Positions 42,507-52,290 are shown, numbered from the stretch's first letter. The stretch is 64,000 nt of DNA from DASWNP01 sp035537095 (GCA_035537095.1 DATLMV010000044.1:1-64000); one strand, 5' to 3'. Numbers and translations: made by a program. Notes: generated by a model not told the origin, from the sequence alone.

Positions 42507-44078
42507 ATGTCATCCACTCGGCGCGATTTTCTGAAAACTGCGGGGCTGGCGGCGGGCGCGGTGGCGTTGCCCGCATGGGTTTTCGAGGCGGAGGCCGAGG
42601 GCGCGGCGGCGGTGGACAAGAACCGTCTGGCCGACATCGCGCTCTCGACGGCGAAGCGGCTCGGCGCAAACTACGCCGACATCCGCATCAACCGTTATCG
42701 CTTCGAGTCGGTGGCGACGCGCGAGCGGCAGGTGCAGAACGTGTCGCGCAGCCAGAACTTCGGTTTCGGCGTGCGCGTGCTCTACAAGGGCGCGTGGGGC
42801 TTCGCCGCGAGCAGCGTCGTCACGCCCGCGGAGGTCGGGCGCATCACGGGGCAGGCCGTCGAGATTGCGCGCGCCAACTCCGCGTTCCAGCGCAAGCACG
42901 TCCAACTCGTCGGCGCGCCGAAGGTCACGGCCAACTGGAAAAGCGCCTTCGAGCGCGACCCCTTCGACGTGCCGATTGACGACAAGATTCAGTTCTTGCT
43001 CCGACTCAACGAGGCGGCCTTGAAGACCGAGGGCGTCAGCTTCGTCAATTCGTCGGTCGTCTTCGTCAACGAGCAGAAGTTTCTCGCCACCTCCGACGGC
43101 TCGCGCATCGAGCAATACCTGATTCGTTGTTCGCCGAACCTCAACGTCACCGCCGTCAATCGCGCGAACGGCGATTTTCAGACGCGCGCCGCGCTCGCGG
43201 GGCCGCAAGGCATGGGCTACGAGTATCTGGAAAAATACCCTTGGCTCGTCGAGGCGCAGCAGGCGGGCGAAGAGGCGGTCGCCAAACTCAAGGCGAAGCC
43301 GGTCGAAGCGGGCAAGTACGATTTAGTCCTGCACCCTTCGCATCTCTGGCTGACGATTCACGAATCCGTCGGGCATCCGACCGAACTCGACCGCGCGCTC
43401 TGGTGGGAGGCCAACTACGCGGGCACGAGTTTCCTGACGCCCGACAAGACCGGCAAGCTACAGTTCGGCTCGAAGATAATCAACTTCGTCGCCGACCGGA
43501 CACAGGCGGCGGGCCTCGCCACCGTCGGCTTCGACGACGAGGGCGTCCCCGCGCAACGCTGGCATCTCGTCCGCGACGGCGTCTTCGTTGACTGGCAGAC
43601 GACGCGCGACCTCGCGCCGCTCATCGGTCACAAGAAATCCTACGGCTGCCTGCACGCCGAGAGTTGGAGCGAGATTCCCTTCCCGCGCATGCCGAACGTC
43701 TCGCTCGAACCGGCGAAGGAGAACGTCTCTTTGGACAACATCATCGGCGGCGTCGAGAACGGGATTCTGATTTACGGTCGCGGCAGTTATTCGATTGACC
43801 AGCAGCGTTACAACTTCCAGTTCGGCGGGCAGACTTTCTGGGAAGTGAAGAAGGGAAAGATCACGGGGATGCTGCGCGACGTGGCCTATCAATCGCGGAC
43901 GACCGATTTCTGGGGCGCGTGCGATGCGCTCGGCGGTCAGGCCACCTATCAACTCGGCGGCAGCTTCAACGACGGCAAGGGCGAACCCGGCCAGTCCAAC
44001 GCCGTCTCGCACGGTTGCCCCATCGGGCGCTTCCGTGGCATCAACGTCCTCAACACCGCCGCGCCGGAGCGTTCATAG
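42507..44078 (+). CDS. TldD-like metalloprotease with Tat signal
   Basis: The protein has 523 residues. The start ATG precedes a twin-arginine signal, SSTRRDFLKTAGLAAGAVA, so it is predicted to be exported folded. The TldD active site is HESVGH (His285, Glu286, His290, the HExxxH zinc motif), with a further conserved GCLHAESWSEIPFPRMPNVS. TldD with TldE forms a zinc-dependent protease that trims peptides such as microcins and CcdA in E. coli; those act in the cytoplasm, so export is notable. It is followed by a TldE-like gene 8 bp later. Confidence 0.88.
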   Translation: MSSTRRDFLKTAGLAAGAVALPAWVFEAEAEGAAAVDKNRLADIALSTAKRLGANYADIRINRYRFESVATRERQVQNVSRSQNFGFGVRVLYKGAWGFAASSVVTPAEVGRITGQAVEIARANSAFQRKHVQLVGAPKVTANWKSAFERDPFDVPIDDKIQFLLRLNEAALKTEGVSFVNSSVVFVNEQKFLATSDGSRIEQYLIRCSPNLNVTAVNRANGDFQTRAALAGPQGMGYEYLEKYPWLVEAQQAGEEAVAKLKAKPVEAGKYDLVLHPSHLWLTIHESVGHPTELDRALWWEANYAGTSFLTPDKTGKLQFGSKIINFVADRTQAAGLATVGFDDEGVPAQRWHLVRDGVFVDWQTTRDLAPLIGHKKSYGCLHAESWSEIPFPRMPNVSLEPAKENVSLDNIIGGVENGILIYGRGSYSIDQQRYNFQFGGQTFWEVKKGKITGMLRDVAYQSRTTDFWGACDALGGQATYQLGGSFNDGKGEPGQSNAVSHGCPIGRFRGINVLNTAAPERS

Positions 44079-44086
44079 GAGGCAGC

Positions 44087-45436
44087 ATGCTACTCAACGA
44101 AAAAGAGGCCCGCGCCATCAGCGAGCGGATGCTCGGCTACGTCCGCGCCGACGACGCGACCGTCGCCGTCTCCAGCCTCAACTATTCGCACCTGCGTTTC
44201 GCGGCCAACTCTTTCACGACGAGCGGGCGGCAGGAGAACGCGAGCGCCAGCGTCGTCGTCTGGATTGACAAGAAGCGCGGCGCGGCCTCGACCAACGAGA
44301 TGGACGAAGCCTCGCTCAAGGCCGCCGTCGAACAGGCCGAACAACTCGCGCGCATCTCCCCCGTTGACCGCGAATACCTGCCGACGCTCGCGCGCCAGAC
44401 CTACAAACCGACCAACGGCTTCGCGGAAGCCACCGCCAACATCTCCGTCGCCGACCGCGCGCGCAGCATCAACGAAGCCATCGCCGCTTGCGAGCGTGCG
44501 AAGGTGGTCGGCGCAGGGTTTCATCAGGCGCGCGGGACGGCGAATGCGACCGCCACCAAGAACGGCAACTTCAACTACGAACGCACGAGCCTCGTCAGTC
44601 TCGGCATGACGGCGCGCACCGCCGACGGCGCAAGCTCCGGCTATTTTCTCCGCAACCATTTCGACGTTGCACAACTCGACACGGCACGCGTCGCGCGCGA
44701 AGCGATTCGCAAGGCCGTCGAGTCGCGCGCGGCGCGCACGCTCGACGCGGGCGTCTACCCGGTCGTCCTCGAACCGCAGGCCGTCGCCGACCTGCTCTCC
44801 GGCCTGTCCTTCAGCTTCGACGCGCGCAACGCCGACGAAGGCCGCTCGCCGCTCTCGCTCGCGGGCGGCAAGACGCGTCTCGGCGAGCGCATCTTCGACG
44901 AACGGCTCAATCTCTACAGCGACCCCTGGAACGCGCAACTGCCCGGCTCACAGGCGGCGCAGGCCGGACTCCCCGCGCAGAAAATCTATCTCGTCCGGGG
45001 CGGCGGCGTGGAGAATCTCATCTACTCGCGTTTCTGGGCGCAGCAGAAGGGCAAGGAGCCGACGGCTGGCCCCGTCAACACCATCCTCGAATCTTCCGCG
45101 CCCGCCGCGACGCTCGACGAGATGATTCAAAACACGCCGCGCGGTCTGCTCGTCAGCCGCTTCTGGTACATTCGCGGAACGGACGCGCGCACCGCCTCTC
45201 TCACAGGATTAACGCGCGACGGCGTCTGGTACATCGAGAACGGCAAGATTCAATATCCTGTCAAAAACTTCCGCTTCAACCAGAGCATCATGCAGATGCT
45301 CGCACCCGGCAACGTCGAGATGATCGGCACGCCCGAACGCGTCGGCAACTCCGAAGGACAGGGCGACAACGCCTCGCTCCTTCCCGCCCTCAAACTCAAA
45401 GCCTTCAACTTCACTTCACAGTCTGAAGCGGTCTGA
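44087..45436 (+). CDS. TldE/PmbA-like partner subunit
   Basis: The protein has 449 residues. It matches the PmbA/TldE fold but has no HExxxH motif, as expected for the non-catalytic half of the heterodimer. Visible landmarks are NSFTTSGRQENASASVVVWID near the start, GAGFHQARGTANATATKNG, and the C-terminal GLLVSRFWYIRGTDARTASLTGLTRDG and VKNFRFNQSIMQML. The start follows AGGAGG. Unlike the TldD-like protein it has no Tat signal, so it may be carried out with it or stay inside. Confidence 0.88.
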   Translation: MLLNEKEARAISERMLGYVRADDATVAVSSLNYSHLRFAANSFTTSGRQENASASVVVWIDKKRGAASTNEMDEASLKAAVEQAEQLARISPVDREYLPTLARQTYKPTNGFAEATANISVADRARSINEAIAACERAKVVGAGFHQARGTANATATKNGNFNYERTSLVSLGMTARTADGASSGYFLRNHFDVAQLDTARVAREAIRKAVESRAARTLDAGVYPVVLEPQAVADLLSGLSFSFDARNADEGRSPLSLAGGKTRLGERIFDERLNLYSDPWNAQLPGSQAAQAGLPAQKIYLVRGGGVENLIYSRFWAQQKGKEPTAGPVNTILESSAPAATLDEMIQNTPRGLLVSRFWYIRGTDARTASLTGLTRDGVWYIENGKIQYPVKNFRFNQSIMQMLAPGNVEMIGTPERVGNSEGQGDNASLLPALKLKAFNFTSQSEAV

Positions 45437-45520
45437 GAAGGCGGTACGCGCGCGTCGGCGCGTGTCGTTGAGAGTGCAGAAGTCCGGATCATCTCAAAAT
45501 CAACCGAAATAGATTAACGG

Positions 45521-45563
45521 CCCGCAGCATTACATGTTGAAGCCCTGCCGGAGAGGCTGCGGG
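45521..45563 (+). promoter_or_regulatory. Leader hairpin upstream of the lipase-CHAT gene
   Basis: CCCGCAGC (45521-45528) pairs with GCTGCGGG (45556-45563) around a 27-nt loop, in the 182-bp gap after the TldE-like gene. It could end the preceding operon or shape the leader of the lipase-CHAT mRNA. No T-run follows, and I do not recognise a known riboswitch. Confidence 0.35.
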
Positions 45564-45618
45564 TAAAGCGAACCGGCGGGCGAAGCTCGGTAGCCAAACT
45601 TAGACGTGGAGATTATTC

Positions 45619-48600
45619 ATGTCATTTGATGAGAGAAGATTTATCGCGCGCGTCGAGGCGGCGAACGCAGAAGAGTTGGCACGCCTGCTGGCCCGCCCCA
45701 GCGCGGACGAGGAGCGGGCTTGGCGCGTCCATCTCGGTGACGAACGCTTCGAGCGGATGCGTGAGATGGCCTCGCCGGAGACGGTTGCCACGCGCGGCCA
45801 GACGCAGCCGAAGGGAAACGTCGTCGTCATTCACGGCATCATGGGGGCGGAGTTGAGCAACTTCTCTTCCCCGACTTCGCAGGAACTCATCTGGGTCAGC
45901 TACTGGCGAATTCTTCGCGGTTGGGCGGAGCGTCTCAAGCTCAACTCCGACGGCGAAACTTCCAAATACGACGTGCGCCCGACCGGAGTGATGAAGGATT
46001 ACTACGGCGAGATGCTGCTCCAACTACGCCTCCGGGGTTGGAACGTGCAGCCCTTTGCGTTCGACTGGCGGAAGGACATCAACGGCGCGGCGGATAACCT
46101 CTCGCAGAAGATTAACGAGTGGTTCGGCGAAGAGAGCGCGGTGCACATCGTCGCGCATTCGATGGGCGGCCTCGTGGCGCGCTCCTTCATCAAAAAATAT
46201 CCCGACCGTTGGGCCTCGATGTGGGACGCGTCGGGCGACGGGCGCGCGGGCGGTCGTCTCGTCATGCTCGGCACGCCGACCTACGGCTCGTTCATCATCC
46301 CGCAGGTGATAACGGGCATCGAGCCGATGGTGATTAAGCTGGCATGGCTCGACGCGCGCCGACTCTTCGGCGTGTCGGATATTTTGGAGACGACCAACAC
46401 CTTCCCCGGCTCGTTACAGATGCTCCCTTCCCCGCGCGTGATGAGCAAGATGGAGCCGCTCTATCATGCGCAGACCTACGGCAAGTTCGTCGTCTCGCAG
46501 CAGCATCTCGACAACGCCCGCCGCTTTCACGAACAGATGCACGACGTAGTTGACGAGAAGCGTATGATTTACGTCGCGGGCTTCAACCGTAAGACCTTCA
46601 GCAACATTGTGGACTTTAAAAAAATCGGCGCGGCAGAAGGCTATGAGGTCACGTTGCGCGGCGACGGGCGCGTCCCGCACCTGCTCGGCATCCCGCGCCG
46701 CAGCGACAACAAACCCATCGAACGCGTCTATTACATAGAGGAAGACCACGGCGAGTTGCCAAGGAATAGAACCATCCTCTCTATCATGGACGAAATGTTG
46801 TCGAAAGGCTCGACCAGCGCGCTTGCGACGAGCATTCCGGCGACCATGCGCGGGGTCGGGGCGGAAGAAAGCGCGCAGACCAAACTGGCGGCGCGCAATC
46901 AACTCGTCGCGGAACAGAAGGCGGAGGTCGAGCGTTTCCGCCAACTCGCCGACAGTCTGAAGGCGACGCGCGGCGCGGCGGCGGAGGTGGAGGCGCAGGT
47001 CTCGCCGGAGGAGCGAAAGATACGCGCCAGTCTCTTAGAAGGCGCGCCGAGTGCGGAGCAGCGCGACATGGTGGGGCCGCCCATGCCCTTCGAGATTGCT
47101 CTGCTGTGGTCGAAGATAAACGAGGTGGGAGAAGAAGCGGGGAGCGCGGGCGGCGGCAGGAAGCGCGGAAGCAAAGGGCCTCCTCGGGTTGATGCCATCT
47201 CCGTCGGACACTATGCGGGCGTCGGGCGTCCGGAGAGGGCCGAGCAAGCGATTGACCTCGCCATCAGCCGTGCCCTCTTCGAGAAGCAACTAAAGCACGA
47301 CGAACTGAAAGCACTCCTCGACGCCAGAGGCGAAGTGCCCGAAATCCATCGCCTCCTGACGCTCTATTCCGACCGGGGCATCATCAGCGGCGACTTGGCT
47401 CAACCCTTCTTCCTCGACGACCCGCGCATGGCGGGCGAGCGCGTGATTGTGCTGGCCGGAATGGGATTGCCCGGACGCTTCGGCGCGCCCGAACTGACCG
47501 TGCTCGCGCGTGAACTCTGCTGGTCGCTCGGACGCATGGGTAAGAAACATCTGGCGACCGTCCTCATCGGCGCGGGCAAAGGTAATATCCCGATTGAGGA
47601 TGCGCTGATAGCGTGGATGCGCGGCATCCGTCGCGCCGTGACCAGTTCCACGCACGACGAAGTCTGGCGTCTCCGGCGCATCACCTTCGTCGAGAACAAT
47701 CCCGACCGGATTGAAAATATTCAGAAGGCCATCATCAACGCCCAGCAGCGAGAGTTACAGGATTCGACGCACGAACAGACCCTCAACATCATCTACGAAC
47801 CGCTCGACCTCAAGACGTTGACCAACAAGGACGGGCACACGCTCAAGCAGGCCAGCGCGGCGCAAGCGAGAGAGGACGCGCGCTGGCGGGCGCGGCAACA
47901 GCAACAGACTCGTGGTGCTTCCGGCAAGCAGGCAGAGTCGCGCACGCCCTCGCGCATCACCGTGACTCTCGAAGGCAACAAGTACCGCTTCGGCGCGGTG
48001 ACCAACGACGCCTCCGTGCCGGAGCGCGAAATCCCGCTCGACCCGTCGCTCGTCATCGAAGCCAACGATGAACTCGCCAACACAATCGAACACCGGATGC
48101 AACTCGACTGGGGCAGGCACATGGAGAACCTGCTCGTCCCGGACGACCTGCGCCCCGCCTTCAAAACCGACGCCCCGCTCCTGCTCACCCTCGACCGCAC
48201 GACGGCGCGCATCCATTGGGAGATGATCGCCCAACCCGACCCTCTGCGGATGGGCGACGCCGACGGCGACGCCCCGACCGCGAAGGCCGACGGCTTCGAC
48301 TCCTTCCTCAGCACCAGTCGCGGCCTCACGCGCCAACTCCGCACCAACTTCGCGCCACCGCCCGAACCGCCCCCGCCGCCCCGCCGCACGTTGCGTGTCC
48401 TAATCGTTGCCGATCCTGCGACGGACAGAAGCTTGCAGGGAGCGAAAGAGGAAGGAATGCTCGTCGCCGACATGTTCGAGGCTTTCAACACGGTCTATCC
48501 GAAGTCGGAGAACCGCGTCAAAGTCACGCGACTCTTCGGCGGCGTGGCGACGCGCAACAACGTCCTCTTTCATCTGACGCAGCGCGGCCCCTTCGACATC

Positions 48601-49284
48601 CTTCACTTCGCGGGCCATTGCACCTACGACGAAAACGACCCGTCTTCTTCGGGTTGGATTTTCACCGGCGGCAAGCGTCTGTCGGCCAACGAACTGAGCC
48701 GCATTGATAACGTCCCGAAGTTCGTCTTCTCGAACGCCTGCGAGTCGGGCAAGACGCCGGAGACGCGCACCGACCGGCTCGCGCCGAGTTTCGCCGAATC
48801 GTTCTTCGCGCGTGGCGTCGCCAACTTCGTTTGCACGGCTTGGCCCGTCAACGATGTCGCCTCAACCGAGTTCGCGCTCAAACTCTATGCGGGACTGCTC
48901 GGTCTCGTCGAAGCGGATAACCCAGACTATATCCCTTCCGCCGATGATGAGATGCCCATAAAGACCTACGCCGCTGCGCCCACTCCGCTCAGGATGCACC
49001 AAGCCATGCGCGACGCGCGTCTCGCCATCGCACGTTCGCCTCACGGTGCGAAGACTTGGGGGGCTTACCAGCACTACGGCAACCCCTACCTTCAGTTCTT
49101 CGACCCGCAAGCCCTTCAAGGCCCGCCGCCGCTCGACGAGGAGCGGCGCGCCAACTCACGCGCCCCGCAATCCGTAACCAAGACGGCGCAGAAATCGTCG
49201 CGCACCGTTACTACGACAGCCAAGAAGCCTGCGACGAAGAAGGCACGACGAGGCGCAAAGAAGTCGCGCAAGTCCGACGCCTAA
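45619..49284 (+). CDS. Alpha/beta-hydrolase (lipase-like) and CHAT protease fusion
   Basis: The protein has 1221 residues. The N-terminal lipase part has an oxyanion-type VVVIHGIMGAEL (68-79) and the nucleophile elbow IVAHSMGGLVAR (Ser181), as in LCAT/PGAP1-like esterases. After a charged linker, a domain at about 510-710 shows VISVGHYAGVG-like and LATVLIGAGKGN-like motifs resembling the macro-like N-domain of leucyl aminopeptidase. The CHAT domain is C-terminal, with His1000 in ILHFAGHCTY and Cys1041 in FVFSNACESG. The last 35 residues are Lys/Ala/Arg-rich (AKKPATKKARRGAKKSRKS), like a histone H1 tail. There is no signal peptide. The design suggests a cytoplasmic protease coupled to a lipid- or ester-cleaving effector, possibly immune. 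Confidence 0.85.
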   Translation: MSFDERRFIARVEAANAEELARLLARPSADEERAWRVHLGDERFERMREMASPETVATRGQTQPKGNVVVIHGIMGAELSNFSSPTSQELIWVSYWRILRGWAERLKLNSDGETSKYDVRPTGVMKDYYGEMLLQLRLRGWNVQPFAFDWRKDINGAADNLSQKINEWFGEESAVHIVAHSMGGLVARSFIKKYPDRWASMWDASGDGRAGGRLVMLGTPTYGSFIIPQVITGIEPMVIKLAWLDARRLFGVSDILETTNTFPGSLQMLPSPRVMSKMEPLYHAQTYGKFVVSQQHLDNARRFHEQMHDVVDEKRMIYVAGFNRKTFSNIVDFKKIGAAEGYEVTLRGDGRVPHLLGIPRRSDNKPIERVYYIEEDHGELPRNRTILSIMDEMLSKGSTSALATSIPATMRGVGAEESAQTKLAARNQLVAEQKAEVERFRQLADSLKATRGAAAEVEAQVSPEERKIRASLLEGAPSAEQRDMVGPPMPFEIALLWSKINEVGEEAGSAGGGRKRGSKGPPRVDAISVGHYAGVGRPERAEQAIDLAISRALFEKQLKHDELKALLDARGEVPEIHRLLTLYSDRGIISGDLAQPFFLDDPRMAGERVIVLAGMGLPGRFGAPELTVLARELCWSLGRMGKKHLATVLIGAGKGNIPIEDALIAWMRGIRRAVTSSTHDEVWRLRRITFVENNPDRIENIQKAIINAQQRELQDSTHEQTLNIIYEPLDLKTLTNKDGHTLKQASAAQAREDARWRARQQQQTRGASGKQAESRTPSRITVTLEGNKYRFGAVTNDASVPEREIPLDPSLVIEANDELANTIEHRMQLDWGRHMENLLVPDDLRPAFKTDAPLLLTLDRTTARIHWEMIAQPDPLRMGDADGDAPTAKADGFDSFLSTSRGLTRQLRTNFAPPPEPPPPPRRTLRVLIVADPATDRSLQGAKEEGMLVADMFEAFNTVYPKSENRVKVTRLFGGVATRNNVLFHLTQRGPFDILHFAGHCTYDENDPSSSGWIFTGGKRLSANELSRIDNVPKFVFSNACESGKTPETRTDRLAPSFAESFFARGVANFVCTAWPVNDVASTEFALKLYAGLLGLVEADNPDYIPSADDEMPIKTYAAAPTPLRMHQAMRDARLAIARSPHGAKTWGAYQHYGNPYLQFFDPQALQGPPPLDEERRANSRAPQSVTKTAQKSSRTVTTTAKKPATKKARRGAKKSRKSDA

Positions 49285-49294
49285 AGCGAAACCA

Positions 49295-49360
49295 CGAACG
49301 CACGCGCAACAACACGAGGAGGCGGCTTTACATCTCTTCGTGTTGTTGCGCGTGCGTTCG
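49295..49360. terminator. Perfect 23-bp hairpin between convergent genes
   Basis: Arms at 49295-49317 and 49338-49360 are exactly complementary, starting CGAACGCACGCG and ending CGCGTGCGTTCG, with a 20-nt loop. Its position between the stops of the lipase-CHAT and beta-propeller genes suits a two-way terminator. It lacks a clean U-run. It has no heptamer periodicity, so it is separate from the repeat family. Confidence 0.75.
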
Positions 49361-49406
49361 TATTTAAGTTGCTGCTCTTTACCTTGACGGCGATCCGGCC
49401 TGCGCT

Positions 49407-50648
49407 TTACTGCACGGCGTAGAGATTGCCGTCCCAACTGCCGAAGTAGATGAGTCCGGCGGAGACGGTGGGCGGGGCGGAGACGGTGCGTGCGGTTTTG
49501 AACTCCCAGACGGGTTGGCCGTCGGCGGCGTCGAGGGCGCGGATGCCGCCGACGCTGCCGAAGTGCAGGAGGCCGCCCGCGACGAGCGGCGCGGAACTGA
49601 TGCCTTCGGGCGATTGATGCCGCCAAAGCTCGCGGCCCGTCGCGGCGTCGAGCGCATAGACGGTTCCGTCGAGGCTGCCGAAGAAGACGCTTCCCGCGCC
49701 CGCGGCGGGCGAGAACGGAATGCCGGTCGCCGCTTTAGCGTGCCACTTCTCCTCGCCCGTCGCGGCGTCTATGCAGTAGAAACTTCCGTCGAGACTTCCG
49801 AAGTAGAGCCTGCCTTCGTGGTACGCCGGAGCGGAGACGACCATGCTCTCCGTCTGAAATCTCCAACGCTTCTGCCCCGTCTGCCGGTCAAGCGCATAGA
49901 TGCCCTTCGTGTTTCCGAAATAGATGCTCTCGCCCCCGGCGACGGGCGACGACGGCACGCCCGTCGCCGGATTGAAACGCCACTTCTCAAGACCCGACGC
50001 AGCCGAGAGCGCGTAGAGCACGCCGTCCGTGCCCGCGAAATAGACGAACCCGTCGGCGACGACCTGCGTCGAGTTGATGGCGTATTCGGTCTTGAACTTC
50101 CAACGCTCTCTGCCCGTCGCGGCGTCAACCGCGTAGAACTTATTATCCTGACTGCCGAAGAAGATCATGCCCGCCCCGGTCGCGGGCTGCGAGAGCACGC
50201 GCCCGCCCGTCTTGAACGCCCAGCGCACGCTGCCCGTCGCCGCGTCAACCGCGTAGAGTTTGCTGTCGTAGCTTCCGAAATAGACCGTGCCGCCGTCGAG
50301 CGCGGGCGAAGCGTAGATGCTGCCGCCGGTCTTGAAAGTCCACTTCGGCGCGAGCGTGCGCACGGGTGTCGCGTTGGTCGCGGGTGTCGCGCTTGCCGCC
50401 CTTGTCGCGTTGCGCGCGGGCATCACGGGAGCATCGTCGTCGTTCGTCGTCGCCGTTGTTGTTTGAGCGGCGTTGTTGACGGAAGTCGTCTGCTTCGCGG
50501 CATTGAGCGTCTGCGCGTCGGCGTTGAGCGTCTGCGCGACGTTGTTGACAGACGCGCAGGCGCAGAGCAGAAGCGACGCGGCGAGCATCCGTGCGGGGGT
50601 GTTGGTTTTGCTTTTGACTTTCAAGGCGTCCTCACTTGAGCGTTGCAT
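49407..50648 (-). CDS. PQQ-binding-like beta-propeller protein
   Basis: The protein has up to 413 residues. After a signal or lipoprotein sequence (ARMLAASLLLCACAS) and a Thr/Asn/Ala-rich linker come about eight propeller blades of the type YFGSxDxxLYAVDAATGxxxW, as in BamB and PQQ-dependent enzymes. No dehydrogenase active-site motif is seen, so it is likely a binding or scaffold propeller in the periplasm. The blades are unusually alike, suggesting recent expansion. The ATG at 50648 may be too far upstream; a TTG at 50624 after GAGG is a good alternative. Confidence 0.85.
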   Translation of the reverse strand: MQRSSEDALKVKSKTNTPARMLAASLLLCACASVNNVAQTLNADAQTLNAAKQTTSVNNAAQTTTATTNDDDAPVMPARNATRAASATPATNATPVRTLAPKWTFKTGGSIYASPALDGGTVYFGSYDSKLYAVDAATGSVRWAFKTGGRVLSQPATGAGMIFFGSQDNKFYAVDAATGRERWKFKTEYAINSTQVVADGFVYFAGTDGVLYALSAASGLEKWRFNPATGVPSSPVAGGESIYFGNTKGIYALDRQTGQKRWRFQTESMVVSAPAYHEGRLYFGSLDGSFYCIDAATGEEKWHAKAATGIPFSPAAGAGSVFFGSLDGTVYALDAATGRELWRHQSPEGISSAPLVAGGLLHFGSVGGIRALDAADGQPVWEFKTARTVSAPPTVSAGLIYFGSWDGNLYAVQ

Positions 50649-50764
50649 TGCAGGGGCTTGGGCGCGGCGCGCATCGCTCGCGTGCCAGCGCGCGTTACCG
50701 GACGAAGGCGAACGCGCGCTCGCGTCGCTGGCGACGCACTCCGCGCCGAAGCCCCCGCAATCTT

Positions 50765-52189
50765 TTACGGGCGCGCGGTCTGCGCCGTCTCGTTCTCTTT
50801 CGGCATGTAGAAGCCGCGACGCGAAGTGACCGTCAGCTTGCGCTCCTTGCCCTTCGCATCGCGCGCCTTGACGCGCACTTCGAGCGGGTGCATCTGCCCG
50901 TCGTCCTGCTCGCCTTCGGCGAGCGTGAAGCCGAGGCTGTAGCGGCCCGTCAGGTTGCCGATGATTTTGTTGAGGCCGTTGGCGTAGTCAGCCGGACGAT
51001 TGACGCGCACGGCTTCGCCGCCCGTCTCTTTGGCGAGATACTGCGCGCTCCCGTAGATGCTCAAGCCCACCCAGTTGCCGAGCGGCTTCAAGACCGGCTT
51101 AAACAATTTGAAGCCGAGTTTCATGTCGGCGACGAGCGCGCTGAAGATGACGTTGGCGCGCGTCAGTTCGGCGACCGCGACATCGCGTTCGGCGTAGAAA
51201 ATGGGCGCGATGCCGTCCGACACCCAGACCAGCGCGGGCTGCGAGTGCGGGCGTTCCTTCGCCGCCAGCGTCGCCGCTTCGTGTACTGCGCCCGCCATGT
51301 CCATCTCGTCGTTGATGTCAATCTCGACCGACCCGCTCTTGGAGACGCGACGGGTTCTCACTTCGCCGTTCTTATAGACGGTGCGCGTCACGGTGTCGCC
51401 GTTTTTGCCGACGGCGGTCGTCTGCGATTCGATGCCGCTGTCGTTGACCGGAGTGGCGGGCGATTCGACCGCCTGCTGCTCTCTGTCCTTCTGCTCGTCC
51501 GCAGCGTTCACGGGCTTATCCTTCTCTTTATCCTTCTTCGAGCCGCCGCCGATGGTGATGGAGATGGTGTTGCCTTCGTGCTTGCGGTCTTGCGGTTCGT
51601 CCGTGTCGGTGTTGACGGGCGTCATGTCGTTTTCGCCGCCCTGCGAGCCGCGCGCGACGAGCGTCGGCACGACCGAGAGCGCGGCGGCAATCTCGGCGCG
51701 GTTGCGCGTGAAGCGTGCCAGCCATTCGCGCTTGCCGTCTTCGCCGCCCGCTTCGAGCACCATCACGGCCACCTCGTCCTGCGGCGGCATCTTCGCAACC
51801 TCGGCGGCCATCGCTTCGAGAATCTCTGTGCGACGCAGGAAGCGTCCCGCGCCGATGCGACGCAGGTCGAGCACGATGACGAGGGCGAGCGGCTTGCGCG
51901 TCGCATCGCCTTCGCGCGTGAAGTAGGAGACGGCGCGCGGCTTGCCGTCGGCCAACACTTCAAAGTTTTCCGCCTTCAAATCCGACGCCAGATTGCTCGT
52001 CCGCTTGTCGCGCACGAGCGCGTCGAGGAAGACCACGCGATGCTGCACACGCACCGTCTCGTCCCCGTCCTGCGCGCCGGACGCTTGCACGACGGCTGCT
52101 GGCGTGCCGGACGTTTGCGCGCCGACCTGCCATGCGCCGCCGCCGGATAAAGCCAGAATCAATATCAAAAGAGAGAGCTTGCTTCTCAT
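50765..52189 (-). CDS. VWFA-related protein of acidobacterial type
   Basis: The protein has 474 residues. A signal peptide (LLILILALSGGGAWQVGAQ) is followed by a small domain with RVVFLDALVRDK and ENFEVLADGKPRAVSYF, then a von Willebrand A-like fold from LALVIVLDLRR to about 410. This two-part pattern is the VWFA-related family expanded in Acidobacteriota. The metal site is degenerate (DLRRI instead of DxSxS). A Lys/Asp-rich, disordered insert of about 90 residues splits the VWA fold. The start follows AAGGAG. It lies downstream of the sigma/DUF4252 genes and may share their regulation. Confidence 0.85.
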   Translation of the reverse strand: MRSKLSLLILILALSGGGAWQVGAQTSGTPAAVVQASGAQDGDETVRVQHRVVFLDALVRDKRTSNLASDLKAENFEVLADGKPRAVSYFTREGDATRKPLALVIVLDLRRIGAGRFLRRTEILEAMAAEVAKMPPQDEVAVMVLEAGGEDGKREWLARFTRNRAEIAAALSVVPTLVARGSQGGENDMTPVNTDTDEPQDRKHEGNTISITIGGGSKKDKEKDKPVNAADEQKDREQQAVESPATPVNDSGIESQTTAVGKNGDTVTRTVYKNGEVRTRRVSKSGSVEIDINDEMDMAGAVHEAATLAAKERPHSQPALVWVSDGIAPIFYAERDVAVAELTRANVIFSALVADMKLGFKLFKPVLKPLGNWVGLSIYGSAQYLAKETGGEAVRVNRPADYANGLNKIIGNLTGRYSLGFTLAEGEQDDGQMHPLEVRVKARDAKGKERKLTVTSRRGFYMPKENETAQTARP

Positions 52190-52290
52190 CTCGAATCTCC
52201 TTCACTTGCCAATCAACGCTTGATGAATCTTTAAGAAAAAACTGCGCGCGGGAAGAGTTCTATTGACGAACGACAACGGCATCACCTGTT

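Noticed and set aside
45437..45618. Possible riboswitch before the lipase-CHAT gene
   Set aside because: The region has a hairpin and purine-rich patches, but I could not match it to any known riboswitch core, so only a low-confidence hairpin is listed.
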